Notes under the pieces: generated by a model | What the model saw: only the letters and a program-made list of their open reading frames with translations | The model's database searches: none | Told to the model about the DNA's origin: nothing | Made by a program: the position numbers and the translations under genes | From: Streptomyces sp. NRRL F-5630 | Lineage (GTDB): Bacteria; Actinomycetota; Actinomycetes; Streptomycetales; Streptomycetaceae | Assembly (NCBI RefSeq): GCF_000719475.1 | Contig: NZ_JOGO01000003.1 | Location: forward strand, 124,001-188,000 | DNA: 64,000 nucleotides | Reading direction: 5' to 3' | Shown: positions 34,124-44,005 of the stretch, piece after piece | Position numbering within the stretch: position 1 is the stretch's first letter | Layout: every line of letters starts with the position of its first letter

Positions 34124-34852
34124 GTGATCTACAACGCGATGAAGCACTCCCTCGGTGCCTCGCTCAAGGTGGCGTTCCGGCCGTGGGTCGAGGGCATGGA
34201 GAACATCCCCGAGGAAGGCCCCGCGATCCTCGCGAGCAACCACCTCTCCTTCTCCGACTCCTTCTTCCTCCCCGCCGTCCTGGAACGCCGGGTGACCTTC
34301 ATCGCGAAGGCCGAGTACTTCACCACCCCCGGGGTCAAGGGCAGGCTGACGGCCGCCTTCTTCAAGGGCGTCGGACAGCTCCCCGTGGACCGCTCGGGCG
34401 GACGCGGCGCGGGCGAGGCCGCGATCAAGAGCGGCCTCGACGTCCTCGCGCGCGGCGAACTCTTCGGCATCTACCCCGAGGGCACCCGTTCCCCCGACGG
34501 CCGCCTCTACCGCGGCAAGCCCGGCGGTCTCGCCCGCGTCGCCCTCGGCAGCGGCGCCCCCGTCATCCCCGTCGCCATGATCGACACCGAGAAGATCCAG
34601 CCCCCCGGCAAGGCCGTCCCCAAGCTCATGCGGCCCGGCATCCGCATCGGCAAGCCCCTCGACTTCAGCCGGTACGAGGGCATGGAGGGAGACCGCTTCA
34701 TCCTCCGCGCCCTCACCGACGAGGTCATGTACGAGATCATGAAGCTCTCGGGCCAGGAGTACGTGGACATCTACGCCACCGCCGCCAAACGCCGGCTCGC
34801 GGAAGCGGCCAAGGCGGAGGCCGCGAAGAACGGCAAGCCGAAAGCGGCCTGA
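34124..34852 (+). CDS. 1-acyl-glycerol-3-phosphate acyltransferase (PlsC family)
   Basis: A 242-residue acyltransferase making phosphatidic acid or a related acyl-lipid. Block I NHLSFSD holds the His-x4-Asp catalytic pair, block II is KAEYFTTPGVKG, block III YPEGTRSPDG and block IV VIPVAMI. A basic, Ala/Lys-rich C-terminal helix (RRLAEAAKAEAAKNGKPKA) probably sits on the membrane. GTG 34124 (VIYNAMKHSLG) follows GGAAGG at a suitable distance. A PlsC gene (Rv2182c) is also part of the mycobacterial cluster. Confidence 0.9.
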   Translation: MIYNAMKHSLGASLKVAFRPWVEGMENIPEEGPAILASNHLSFSDSFFLPAVLERRVTFIAKAEYFTTPGVKGRLTAAFFKGVGQLPVDRSGGRGAGEAAIKSGLDVLARGELFGIYPEGTRSPDGRLYRGKPGGLARVALGSGAPVIPVAMIDTEKIQPPGKAVPKLMRPGIRIGKPLDFSRYEGMEGDRFILRALTDEVMYEIMKLSGQEYVDIYATAAKRRLAEAAKAEAAKNGKPKAA

Positions 34853-34853
34853 G

Positions 34854-34928
34854 CCCTTTCGCCGCGGACCGGCGGAACGCCTCGGCAGCCTGAACCCCTT
34901 TCGCCGCGGACCGGCGGAACCCCTCGGC
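34854..34928. repeat. two-copy 42-bp tandem repeat
   Basis: CCCTTTCGCCGCGGACCGGC plus the following 13 bases occur at 34854-34886 and again at 34896-34928, differing at a single G/C position, with a period of 42. It lies in the gap between the acyltransferase stop and the histidine kinase. Confidence 0.8.
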
Positions 34929-35022
34929 GGGCGGCACCGTCTCCGCCTGCGGGCCCCTCTCGTAGGGTGCTCCCGGGGACCGGGAGCCGGGCCCGGTACG
35001 CACAGACGGGGGACAGGACGAC

Positions 35023-36219
35023 ATGGCCACGAGCGAGCCCGCGCGGCCGAAGGCGGCGAACCGTCTCGTCGAGCGCCCCCTGTGGCAGGCCCTCACCGCC
35101 TACCGCCTCCTCACCGCCCCGTACGCCTTCGCCCTCTTCCTCGTTGAGCGCGAGCACTTCGCCCGCCCCGCTGTCGCCTGGGCCTTCTACGCCGTCCTCC
35201 TTCCCTGGACGTTCCTCACCCTGCCGCGCGTGCGCGCGCGGGGCCGCTGCACGCGCCCCTTCCTCGTCGCCGACCTCCTCCTCGCCCTCACCGGCATCCT
35301 GCTCACGCCCCTCGCCGACGGCGCCGCGCGCGTCGCGAGCGGAGTGCCCACGCTGCCCTCCATATGGACGGCGGGCGCGGTCCTCGCCTGGGCGCTCAAG
35401 GGCGGCTGGCGCCCGGCGGCCGCCGCCTCGGTGCTCGTCGGCGTCGCGAACGTCGTGCAGCGCGGCGCGCCGAGCCCGAGCACCCTCCACAACGTGCTCC
35501 TCGTCTGCATCGCGGCGATCGCCATCGGGTACGTCGTCGAGGTCGCCCGCGCCTCCGAGCGCACCCTGGCCCGTGCCCTGGAGATCGAGTCGGCGACCCG
35601 CGAGCGCGAACGCCTCGCCCGCGACATCCACGACGGCGTGCTCCAGGTCCTCGCCATGGTGCAGCGGCGCGGCACCGCGCTCGGCGGCGAGGCGGCGGAG
35701 CTGGGCAGGCTCGCGGGCGAGCAGGAGACCGCCCTGCGCGCCCTCGTCCGGGGCGGGCCGCCGCCCGCCGCGCCACACCCCGGGAACCCGGGCGCCCCGC
35801 TCGACCTCATGGCGCTCCTCGCCCCGCTCGCGGACGCCCGTACGAGCCTCTCGGGCCCCGGCACCCCCGTGCCGCTCGCCGCGCACGCCGCCCGCGAGCT
35901 GACCGCGGCCGTCTCCGCCGCGCTCGACAACGTCGCCCGGCACGCGGGCGAGGAGGCGCGGGCCTGGCTGCTCGTCGAGGACGAGACGGACGCGGTGCTC
36001 GTGACCGTGCGGGACGACGGGCCCGGCATCCCCGAGGGCCGCCTCGCCGAAGCCGCCGGGCAGGGCCGCCTCGGCGTCGCGCAGTCGATCAGGGGCCGCC
36101 TCGCCGACCTCGGCGGCACCGCCACGCTCTTCTCGGTCCCGGGCCAGGGCACCGAGGTCGAACTGCGCCTGCCGCGCCCGCCCGAGAAGACGAACGACAG
36201 GAAGGACAGCGCCCGATGA
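35023..36219 (+). CDS. sensor histidine kinase (HisKA_3 / NarL partner)
   Basis: A 398-residue membrane kinase. Four to five helices in residues 25-165 form the sensor. A coiled segment leads to the HisKA_3 phosphorylation site RLARDIHDGVLQVL (around residue 206), and a HATPase domain follows with N-box AALDNVARHAGE and G-boxes DDGPGIPEG and GRLGVAQSI. The histidine box resembles the MacS-type Streptomyces kinases. Its stop overlaps the start of the response-regulator gene (ATGA), so the two form a cognate pair. Signal unknown. Confidence 0.9.
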   Translation: MATSEPARPKAANRLVERPLWQALTAYRLLTAPYAFALFLVEREHFARPAVAWAFYAVLLPWTFLTLPRVRARGRCTRPFLVADLLLALTGILLTPLADGAARVASGVPTLPSIWTAGAVLAWALKGGWRPAAAASVLVGVANVVQRGAPSPSTLHNVLLVCIAAIAIGYVVEVARASERTLARALEIESATRERERLARDIHDGVLQVLAMVQRRGTALGGEAAELGRLAGEQETALRALVRGGPPPAAPHPGNPGAPLDLMALLAPLADARTSLSGPGTPVPLAAHAARELTAAVSAALDNVARHAGEEARAWLLVEDETDAVLVTVRDDGPGIPEGRLAEAAGQGRLGVAQSIRGRLADLGGTATLFSVPGQGTEVELRLPRPPEKTNDRKDSAR

Positions 36220-36896
36220 ACGCGCCCGCACAGCCCGTCCGCGTCATGGTCGTCGACGACCACCCGATGTGGCGGGACGCCGTCGCCCGCGACCTGGAGG
36301 CGGCCGGTTTCGCCCTCGTCGCCACCGCCGGGGACGGCCCGCAGGCCGTACGCCGCGCGACCGCTACCCGCCCCGACGTCCTCGTCCTGGACCTCAATCT
36401 GCCGGGCCTGCCCGGCGTCGAGGTGTGCAAGCGCCTCGTGCGGGAGCGGCCCGAGCTGCACGTCCTGGTGCTCTCGGCCTCCGGCGAGCACGCCGACGTC
36501 CTGGAGGCCGTGAAGTCCGGGGCCACCGGCTACCTCGTGAAGTCGGCGAGCACGGAGGAACTGATCGAGGCGGTGCGCCGGACGGCCGTCGGCGACGCCG
36601 TCTTCACCCCCGGCCTCGCCGGGCTCGTCCTCGGCGAGTACCGCAGGCTCGCGGCCGAACCGGAGCAGAAGGCACCCGGCGGGGGGCCGGAGACACCGCG
36701 GCTCACCGAGCGCGAGACGGAGGTGCTGCGGCTGGTGGCGAAGGGACTGAGCTACAAGCAGATCGCGGAGCGTCTCGTCATCTCGCACCGGACCGTGCAG
36801 AACCACGTGCAGAACACCTTGGGGAAATTGCAGCTGCACAACCGCGTGGAACTCGTCCGGTACGCGATCGAGCAGGGGCTCGACGACGCGGAGTGA
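36216..36896 (+). CDS. LuxR/NarL-family response regulator
   Basis: A 226-residue regulator. The receiver (residues 8-125) keeps VDDHPMW, the phospho-acceptor Asp in LVLDLNLPGLPG, LSAS and the Lys in YLVKSAS. The C-terminal LuxR helix-turn-helix starts LTERETEVLRLVAKGLS and contains QIAERLVISHRTVQNHV. It would be phosphorylated by the overlapping kinase. The stretch from the stop to 37022 holds a GC-rich intergenic repeat. Confidence 0.93.
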   Translation: MNAPAQPVRVMVVDDHPMWRDAVARDLEAAGFALVATAGDGPQAVRRATATRPDVLVLDLNLPGLPGVEVCKRLVRERPELHVLVLSASGEHADVLEAVKSGATGYLVKSASTEELIEAVRRTAVGDAVFTPGLAGLVLGEYRRLAAEPEQKAPGGGPETPRLTERETEVLRLVAKGLSYKQIAERLVISHRTVQNHVQNTLGKLQLHNRVELVRYAIEQGLDDAE

Positions 36897-37022
36897 GGCG
36901 GAAGGAACCGGGGAGACGCCGCTGACGCGGTGGGGCGGCGCGCCGCGAGCTGGACCGGGGCGGGCGGAGCGGCGTGGGCCGGGGCGCCGCCCCGGACCCC
37001 GCCCCTCACCCTTCCCCGCCCT

Positions 37023-38960
37023 TCAGCCGCGAGCCGCCCCGGTCGGGCTGGAGCGCCGACGGGCCGCAGAGCCGAGGACCCCCTCCACCAGCTCCCGCAC
37101 CACTTCCACCCCTCGCAGGCTCAGGACCGACTCCGGGTGGAACTGGACGGACGCGAAGCCCGGACCGCGCAGCGCGTGGACCTCGCCGTTCGCCGGGTCG
37201 CGGCTCACCTCGATGCCGTGGGCCGCGAGTTCGGTGGCCGCCTCGTCGTCGCAGTGGGCGACGAAGCTGTTGTAGAAGCCGACCGTCTCGCGGCGGCCGA
37301 AGAGGCCGATCTCGGTCTGCGCGCCTTGGCAGGGGACCTCCTTGCGGACGATCCGCAGCCCGAGGCGCTCCGCGATCAGCTCGTGGCCCAGGCACACCCC
37401 GAGCACACCGTGCCGGTGCCCGGCGAGCAGCGCCTCCGCGAGCGCGCCGAGCCGCCGCATCCGCGGGTCCTCCCGGTCGGCCGGGTCGCCGGGGCCGGGG
37501 CCGAGCACGACCGGGCCCTCGTGGGCGAGCGCCGCCTCGCGCAGGCCCGGCTCGTCGTGCCGCCGCACGCGCACCTCGCAGCCCGTCGCGCGCAGCAGGT
37601 GCGCGAGCATCGCCGTGAACGTGTCCTCCGCGTCCACGACGAGCACCCGCGCCCCCGGCTCCCCGGCCGGTGCCTCCCGCAGCCGCAGCCAGAACGGCGC
37701 GAGCCCCGCCCGCCGCCCGTCGAGCGCGGCCCGCACCCGCGGATCGTCCGCGAGCCGCGGCGGCGCCGTGCCCGTGGCCCGCGCGGCGCCCTCGTCCCGT
37801 ACGCCCAGCGCCGTCAGCACCCCCGCCGCCTTCGCGTGCGTCTCGGCGACCTCGCCGTACGGGTCCGAGCCGCGCACGAGGGTCGCGCCGACGCCGACGC
37901 GCAGCCGTCCCGCCCGGTCGATGTCGGCGGTGCGGATCAGGATGGGCGAGTCGAGCGTCTGCGCGCCCGAGGCGTCGCGGCCGAGGAGCGCGAGCGCGCC
38001 CGCGTAGTAGCCGCGTCCGTCCGGCTCGTGGCGCGCGATGACCCGGCAGGCGTTCTGCACGGGGGACCCGGTCACGGTCGCGGCGAACATCGTCTCGCAC
38101 AGCACCTCGCGCGCGTCCAGCGTCGAGCGCCCCCGCAACTCGTACTCGGTGTGCGCGAGATGGGCCATCTCCTTCAGGCGCGGCCCGACGACGACCCCGC
38201 CGAGGTCGCCGACGGTCGCCATCATCTTCAGCTCCTCGTCCACCACCATCGACAGCTCCTCCGTCTCCTTCGCGTCCGCGAGGAAGCGCAGCAGGTCCTC
38301 GGCGTCCGGGCCCGCGGCCGGATAGCGGTACGTGCCGCTGATCGGGTTCATCACGACGGTCCCGCCCGTCATCCGCACGTGCGCCTCCGGGCTCGCGCCC
38401 ACGAGCGTGCGCTCCCCGGTGTGCACGACGAAGGTCCAGTAGGCGCCCCGCTCGCCCACGAGCAGCCGCCGGAACAGGGCGAGCGCGTCCCGCCGCCCGA
38501 AGCCGGGGATCTCGGCCCGGTACGTACGGCGCACGACGAAGTTCGCGCCCTCGCCCGAGCCGATCTCGTCCCGCAGCACCCGGCCCACCGTCGCGGCGTA
38601 GGCGTCGTCGTCCTGGTCGAAGCCGTGGCCGACGATCCCGGGGCGGTGGGCGGGCAGCAGCGCCGTCACCTCGTCGAGCGGCAGCCGGTGCGTCTCCTCG
38701 GCGACGAGCACCGCGAGCGGCGTCCCGTCCTCGCGCACCTCGAAGCCCCGCTCCCTGATCTGCCCGAACGGCACGAGGGCGAGGACGGGGTGCGCGGCGT
38801 CCTCGTCAGGGATGTCCGCGAGCCGTTCCACCTCGCGCACCTGTCCGAGCAGTACCTCGACGGTGTCGGGCTCCAGGCCCGGAGTACGGCGCCGCAGCAG
38901 CGCGAAGGGCGGGGCGCCGGGGGCGGTGAGACGGGCGAGGACCTGGGCGGTGCTGGTCAT
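37023..38960 (-). CDS. anthranilate synthase, fused TrpE-TrpG
   Basis: A 645-residue single-chain anthranilate synthase converting chorismate and glutamine to anthranilate. The TrpE part (about residues 1-430) has NPISGTYRYP, ELSMVVDEELKMMA, EVLCETMFAATVTGSP and IRTADID. The C-terminal glutamine amidotransferase has GPGPGDP, the nucleophile in GVCLGHELIAE and the His-Glu pair in VQFHPESVLS. The fused form resembles PhzE-type and Streptomyces trp enzymes. ATG 38960 is placed by the start of the conserved N-terminus (MTSTAQVLARL), with GGAAGGA upstream. Expression is controlled by the leader peptide and attenuator upstream. Confidence 0.9.
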   Translation of the reverse strand: MTSTAQVLARLTAPGAPPFALLRRRTPGLEPDTVEVLLGQVREVERLADIPDEDAAHPVLALVPFGQIRERGFEVREDGTPLAVLVAEETHRLPLDEVTALLPAHRPGIVGHGFDQDDDAYAATVGRVLRDEIGSGEGANFVVRRTYRAEIPGFGRRDALALFRRLLVGERGAYWTFVVHTGERTLVGASPEAHVRMTGGTVVMNPISGTYRYPAAGPDAEDLLRFLADAKETEELSMVVDEELKMMATVGDLGGVVVGPRLKEMAHLAHTEYELRGRSTLDAREVLCETMFAATVTGSPVQNACRVIARHEPDGRGYYAGALALLGRDASGAQTLDSPILIRTADIDRAGRLRVGVGATLVRGSDPYGEVAETHAKAAGVLTALGVRDEGAARATGTAPPRLADDPRVRAALDGRRAGLAPFWLRLREAPAGEPGARVLVVDAEDTFTAMLAHLLRATGCEVRVRRHDEPGLREAALAHEGPVVLGPGPGDPADREDPRMRRLGALAEALLAGHRHGVLGVCLGHELIAERLGLRIVRKEVPCQGAQTEIGLFGRRETVGFYNSFVAHCDDEAATELAAHGIEVSRDPANGEVHALRGPGFASVQFHPESVLSLRGVEVVRELVEGVLGSAARRRSSPTGAARG

Positions 38961-39014
38961 CGGATTCCTTCCGGGGAGGACGGGAGCCGCTGAGGGCCCA
39001 CCCCCGGAAACACC

Positions 39015-39038
39015 GAAGGCCGCCCTCGGGCGGCCTTC
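39015..39038 (-). terminator. trp attenuator hairpin
   Basis: A 10-bp stem GAAGGCCGCC/GGCGGCCTTC (39015-39024 and 39029-39038) with a CTCG loop lies between the Trp-rich leader peptide and the anthranilate synthase gene, read on the minus strand. On that strand it is followed by TTCGGTGTTT. Its place matches a transcription attenuator. Confidence 0.8.
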
Positions 39039-39066
39039 TCGCGACGTACGCGACAGAGGTGGACCG

Positions 39067-39108
39067 CTAGGGAGCGGACCACCACCAGGTGGAAAGAGTC
39101 GCGAACAT
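39067..39108 (-). CDS. trpL: trp leader peptide with three consecutive Trp codons
   Basis: A 13-codon frame on the minus strand reads M-F-A-T-L-S-T-W-W-W-S-A-P, then TAG (39069-39067). Three adjacent UGG codons followed by a terminator hairpin 30 bases on are the classical design of tryptophan attenuation: stalling at low charged tRNA-Trp favours antitermination. It is upstream of the fused anthranilate synthase and divergent from the DAHP synthase gene. Confidence 0.88.
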   Translation of the reverse strand: MFATLSTWWWSAP

Positions 39109-39195
39109 GAGGGCGAGGGTACCCGAACAACCGGCGCGCGTCCGGACGACGGAACCGCCGTCTCACACCTCGGCCACCCCCTCGGCCGCGCATAA

Positions 39196-40572
<1,377 letters not shown>

Positions 40573-40599
40573 GGTACGCCGGATCGTAGGGCCGCCGAA

Positions 40600-40629
40600 G
40601 GGGCACGGATCGTCTGTGATCCGTGCCCC
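40600..40629 (+). terminator. terminator after DAHP synthase
   Basis: A perfect 12-bp stem (GGGGCACGGATC, 40600-40611, complement 40618-40629) with a GTCTGT loop, 28 bases past the stop. Confidence 0.88.
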
Positions 40630-40668
40630 ATCGGCGTATCCGGGGTTCCTCGCCGCGCTCCGGCAGGG

Positions 40669-40687
40669 TTAGGTTAGGTTTGCCTCA
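40669..40687 (+). promoter_or_regulatory. iron box (IdeR/DmdR operator) upstream of the ferredoxin gene
   Basis: TTAGGTTAGGTTTGCCTCA matches the actinobacterial iron box (TTAGGTTAGGCTAACCTAA) in most positions, including the complete left half. It lies about 90 bases before the bacterioferritin-associated ferredoxin gene. Iron-loaded DmdR1/IdeR would bind here and repress, releasing expression when iron is low. Confidence 0.85.
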
Positions 40688-40776
40688 GCAGGACGGGTGG
40701 GTGGTCCCCCCGGCACGAGGAGGCGACCGGCCCGTACGGACCGGACGACCGGCGGTTTCGGCAGGAGGTGACCCGC

Positions 40777-41058
40777 GTGTACGTGTGCTCGTGCTTCGGC
40801 ATCACGGAGGCGGACGTGCGCGCGCACGCGGAGGGCGGGGCCGTCACGCCCCGCAAGATCGCCTCCGCCTGCAAGGCCGGGACCGACTGCGGCGGTTGCG
40901 TCCGCCGCATCCAGGCCCTCCTCGGCCGGGGCACCTGCCCGCGCAGGGAGGCCGCCGACCGCGACGAGCCGGTGTTCCCGCCCGCACCGGCCCCGCTCCC
41001 CGTAGCGGTCGCGCTGCCGTCCCCGGCACCGGTCGCACGCCTCGACGACGCCGCCTGA
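40777..41058 (+). CDS. bfd: bacterioferritin-associated ferredoxin
   Basis: A 93-residue [2Fe-2S] protein of the Bfd family. The ligands are C-x-C in VYVCSCFGITE at the N-terminus and CxxC in DCGGCVRRIQ. Bfd reduces the ferric core of bacterioferritin so iron can be mobilised. GTG 40777 is preceded by AGGAGG eight bases away; the earlier GTG at 40768 overlaps that ribosome site and is rejected. A Pro/Ala/Val-rich tail follows the ferredoxin fold. The iron box upstream and the convergent bfr gene 29 bases away support the assignment. Confidence 0.9.
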   Translation: MYVCSCFGITEADVRAHAEGGAVTPRKIASACKAGTDCGGCVRRIQALLGRGTCPRREAADRDEPVFPPAPAPLPVAVALPSPAPVARLDDAA

Positions 41059-41087
41059 GCCGTAGGGCCCGTACCGGCCGCGCCGCG

Positions 41088-41606
41088 TCAGTCCGTCTTG
41101 AAGCCGCTCGTGCCCGGCCCCGAGGGGTCCGGCTGCTCCTGCGAGATGACCGTCGACAGGTACAGCGCCTCGCCCAGCTTCTCGATGAGGTCGAGCTGGG
41201 TGTCCAGGTAGTCGATGTGGTGCTCCTCGTCCGCGAGGATCGCCTCGAAGACGTTCGCCGAGGTGATGTCGCCCTTGGCGCGCATCAGCTCGATCCCGCG
41301 CCGCAGCCGGTCGATCGCCTCGACCTCGATCTGCCGGTCGGCGCGGAACATCTCCGTCACCGTCTGCCCCACCGAGACGTGGAAGAGCCGCTGGTAGTTC
41401 GGCAGGCCGTCGAGGAGCAGGATGCGGTCCGTGAGGATCTCCGCGTGCCGCATCTCGTCGAAGGACTCGGCGCGCGTGTACTTCGCGAGCTTCGTCCACC
41501 CCTTGTGATCCTGCAGCTTGGCGTGGAGGAAGTACTGGTTGATCGCCGTCAGCTCAGCCGTGAGCTGCTCGTTGAGGAATTCGATGACCTCGGGGTCGCC
41601 CTGCAT
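41088..41606 (-). CDS. bfr: bacterioferritin
   Basis: A 172-residue iron-storage cage subunit. The four-helix bundle carries the ferroxidase ligands in EQLTAELTAINQYF, ESFDEMRHAEILTDR and ILADEEHHIDYLDTQ, and the heme-ligand Met in DEMRHAE. The heme lies between two subunits and takes electrons from the Bfd ferredoxin encoded convergently. ATG 41606 (MQGDPEVIEFLNEQL) fits the family start and has GGAGCC upstream. I looked for an iron box in its promoter region and found no convincing one. Confidence 0.95.
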   Translation of the reverse strand: MQGDPEVIEFLNEQLTAELTAINQYFLHAKLQDHKGWTKLAKYTRAESFDEMRHAEILTDRILLLDGLPNYQRLFHVSVGQTVTEMFRADRQIEVEAIDRLRRGIELMRAKGDITSANVFEAILADEEHHIDYLDTQLDLIEKLGEALYLSTVISQEQPDPSGPGTSGFKTD

Positions 41607-41803
41607 CGTCCGGGCTCCTTCCAGGAGTACGACTAGGCGGCGGGTACGTCGGGTGTCCGGCCTGCTACGGAACGCGCGCATCGTCGCATCACCGGTTCCG
41701 CGGAGTCCAGTAAGTGCACGCTTAGTCAGGTATGTCCCCGGCGTCTCCCGGGCCACGGCCGCCCGGTCGGCGGCAACCCGCCCGGTCTGTCAGGATGGAT
41801 CGC

Positions 41804-42472
41804 ATGGGCCAGGCGGAGAGCGAGAGAGACGGCCCGCCTTCCCCGGGCGGGACTTCCCCGGCGCGTCCTTCCCCGGAGGCGGGCAGGCTGCCGCCGGGAC
41901 AGCGCCTTCAGCGCGGCTGGCCGGTCACCCACTACGGCCCGGTGCCGAAGTTCCGGCCCGAGCGCTGGGAGTTCCGCGTCTTCGGCGCGACGGCGGACGG
42001 GGAGAAGCGCGGCTGGAACCACGAGGAGTTCACCGCGCTCGGCTGGGCCACCGTCGAGGCCGACCTGCACTGCGTGACCCGGTTCAGCGTCCTCGGCGCC
42101 GAATGGGGCGGCATCCCGGCCCGTACGCTGCTCGACCTCGTACCGCCCGCTCCGCAGGCCACGCACGTCATGGTGTGGGCCGAGTACGGCTACAGCGCCA
42201 ATCTGCGGCTCGCCGACTTCGCAGCCCCGCACACCGTCTTCGCCACCCACAAGGACGGCGAGCCCCTGACGGCCGAGCACGGTTACCCGGTGCGCCTCGT
42301 CGTCCCCCAGCTGTACGCCTGGAAGGGCCCGAAGTGGGTGCGCGGCGTGGAGTACATGACCGCCGACCGGCGCGGCTTCTGGGAGGAGCGGGGCTACCAC
42401 AACATCGCGGACCCGTGGCGGGAGCAGCGGTACTCCTACCAGGAGGAGGCGGGGGACGGGCCGGGGCTGTGA
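41804..42472 (+). CDS. molybdopterin-dependent oxidoreductase (sulfite-oxidase fold)
   Basis: A 222-residue oxidoreductase with the molybdopterin-binding domain of the sulfite oxidase family. The expected Mo-ligand cysteine is in LHCVTRFSVLGAEWGGI, followed by ATHVMVWAEYGYSANL and LVVPQLYAWKGPKWVRGVEY, typical of YedY-like enzymes. There is no signal peptide or dimerisation domain, so it is a short cytoplasmic form. ATG 41804 follows CAGGAT by seven bases (leaderless pattern); ATG 41795 is an alternative. Substrate unknown. Confidence 0.85.
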   Translation: MGQAESERDGPPSPGGTSPARPSPEAGRLPPGQRLQRGWPVTHYGPVPKFRPERWEFRVFGATADGEKRGWNHEEFTALGWATVEADLHCVTRFSVLGAEWGGIPARTLLDLVPPAPQATHVMVWAEYGYSANLRLADFAAPHTVFATHKDGEPLTAEHGYPVRLVVPQLYAWKGPKWVRGVEYMTADRRGFWEERGYHNIADPWREQRYSYQEEAGDGPGL

Positions 42473-42526
42473 ACGCCCGGCCGTGCCGCTGCCTCAGCCG
42501 TGCCCTTCCGTCAGCCGTGCGTTCCG

Positions 42527-43390
42527 TCAGCCGCGCAGTTCCTTCAGGCGCGCCACGTCCGCCGCGTGCCCCTCGGGGCCGCCCGGCGTCTCGATGACCA
42601 GCGGCACGCCCGCCGTCGCCGGGTGGGCGCACAGCTCCGCGAAGGCCGCTGTGCCGATCGTGCCCGCGCCGATGTTCTCGTGCCGGTCCAGGTGCGAGCC
42701 GCAGCCCGCCTTCGAGTCGTTGGCGTGGACGAGCTTGAGCCTGCCCTCGCCGACCTCGTCCACGAGCAGGTCGAGCGTCTGCTTCGCACCGCCCGGGGCG
42801 CCGAGATCGTGCCCCGCCGCGTGCACGTGGCACGTGTCGAGGCACACGCCGAGCTTCGGGTGCGCGTCGAGCGCGGCCACGTACGGGCCCAGGTCCCCCG
42901 CCCGCGCGCACAGCGAGGCGCCCTGCCCGGCCGTCGGCTCCAGGAGCAGGTCCGGGTCCCCGGGGTCATCCAGCTCGTCGAGCAGCGGCAGCATCCGCTC
43001 GCGCACCTGCGCGAGCGCCACCGCACGCGTGCGGCCCCCGGTCGCCGAGCCCGTGTGCACGACGACGCCGAGCGCGCCGATGGCGCGGGCTCTGCGCAGT
43101 GAGTGCCGCAAGGAGACCACCGACTTCTCGACGGTGGCCTCGGTGTGGGAGCCGAAGTTGATGAGGTACGGCGCGTGCACGTACGCGCGCAGGCCCTCGT
43201 CGGCGCAGCGCGTACGGAACTCCTCGTCCTGCGCCGGGTCCCCGGGCCCCGTCGCCCAGCCGCGCGGATTGGCGACGAAGACCTGCACGGCCTCGGCACC
43301 GAGCGTGCGCGCGTAGGAGAGGCCGGTCTTCGCGAGGCCCCCGGCGACGGGGACGTGCGCGCCGACGGGATTGCGGGGGGTGGAGTTCAC
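42527..43390 (-). CDS. nfo: deoxyribonuclease IV (AP endonuclease)
   Basis: A 287-residue TIM-barrel endonuclease that cuts DNA at abasic sites during base-excision repair. Zinc-ligand motifs in order: GAHVPVAGG, VHAPYLINFGS, VVVHTGSATGG, LLEPTAGQG, LGVCLDTCHVHAAGHD, KLVHANDSKAG, HLDRHENIGAGTIG and PLVIETPGG. The order and spacing are those of EndoIV. It stands alone between convergent and unrelated genes. Confidence 0.95.
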   Translation of the reverse strand: MNSTPRNPVGAHVPVAGGLAKTGLSYARTLGAEAVQVFVANPRGWATGPGDPAQDEEFRTRCADEGLRAYVHAPYLINFGSHTEATVEKSVVSLRHSLRRARAIGALGVVVHTGSATGGRTRAVALAQVRERMLPLLDELDDPGDPDLLLEPTAGQGASLCARAGDLGPYVAALDAHPKLGVCLDTCHVHAAGHDLGAPGGAKQTLDLLVDEVGEGRLKLVHANDSKAGCGSHLDRHENIGAGTIGTAAFAELCAHPATAGVPLVIETPGGPEGHAADVARLKELRG

Positions 43391-43433
43391 CGGTCCAGGG
43401 TGACACGGACCAGGGGCGTGGCTTTCGCCCGGG

Positions 43434-43793
43434 TCACGGCAGTGTGGGTACGCCGGAGTCGGCGGGCTCGCCGATCTCGGTCTCCGCGAAGCCCGGGTCG
43501 GGCGCGGGCGTCGGCGACCCCTCGGAGCTCGCTCCGGCCTCGGGGTCTTCCAGGTGCGGCGTCCCGCTCACCCCTCGCGCCGTCTCGATCTCCAGGTCGG
43601 CCGGCATCTCGACCACGCAGTCCTTCGCGTCGGGATGCCGCACGGCGCAGGGGTCGGCGGTGGCCGGTCGCACGGCGGTGCGCGCCGACTTCCCCTCGCT
43701 CGCCGGGCCGCCGTCCGGGGACGAGCAGGCGGTCGCGGCGACGCCCGCGCCCAGGACGAGGACAGCACTGACGGCGACGGTACGCAGACGCAT
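43434..43793 (-). CDS. small secreted lipoprotein
   Basis: A 119-residue lipoprotein. ATG 43793 gives a signal MRLRTVAVSAVLVLGAGVAA and lipobox TACSS. The mature part is acidic with one likely disulfide (DPCAVRHPDAKDC) and a Glu/Pro/Thr-rich tail. No family recognised; the conserved Cys pair suggests a small folded module. It has its own start site signal only in a weak GGGGGGAA. Confidence 0.7.
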   Translation of the reverse strand: MRLRTVAVSAVLVLGAGVAATACSSPDGGPASEGKSARTAVRPATADPCAVRHPDAKDCVVEMPADLEIETARGVSGTPHLEDPEAGASSEGSPTPAPDPGFAETEIGEPADSGVPTLP

Positions 43794-43921
43794 GGTTCCC
43801 CCCACACGGAACGGCCTCTCCGGTGGAGGCCGAGAGGAGAAGTCTGCCCTGTGAGACAGGGGCACGGAGACCGATTTCGGTGAAGGAATCGTTCAGGTGT
43901 GCGTGCACGATTCCGGAGCGT

Positions 43922-43984
43922 CACCGCCGCCTGAGGGGCACCGCACCCGGAGTGCCACCGCCGCCTGAGCGGCACCGCGCCCGG
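43922..43984. repeat. two-copy 34-bp tandem repeat
   Basis: CACCGCCGCCTGAGGGGCAC plus the following nine bases at 43922-43950 recur at 43956-43984 with two substitutions, and further partial CACCG copies continue to about 44025, into the end of the kinase gene. Minor slippage array between the lipoprotein gene and the kinase gene. Confidence 0.65.
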
Positions 43985-44005
43985 ACCCTCACCGCCCCCG
44001 GACCG

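Noticed and set aside
41607..41760. Iron box in the bfr promoter (CTTAGTCAGGTATG near 41721)
   Set aside because: Only the TTAG and AGG parts match; the symmetric right half of the box is missing.
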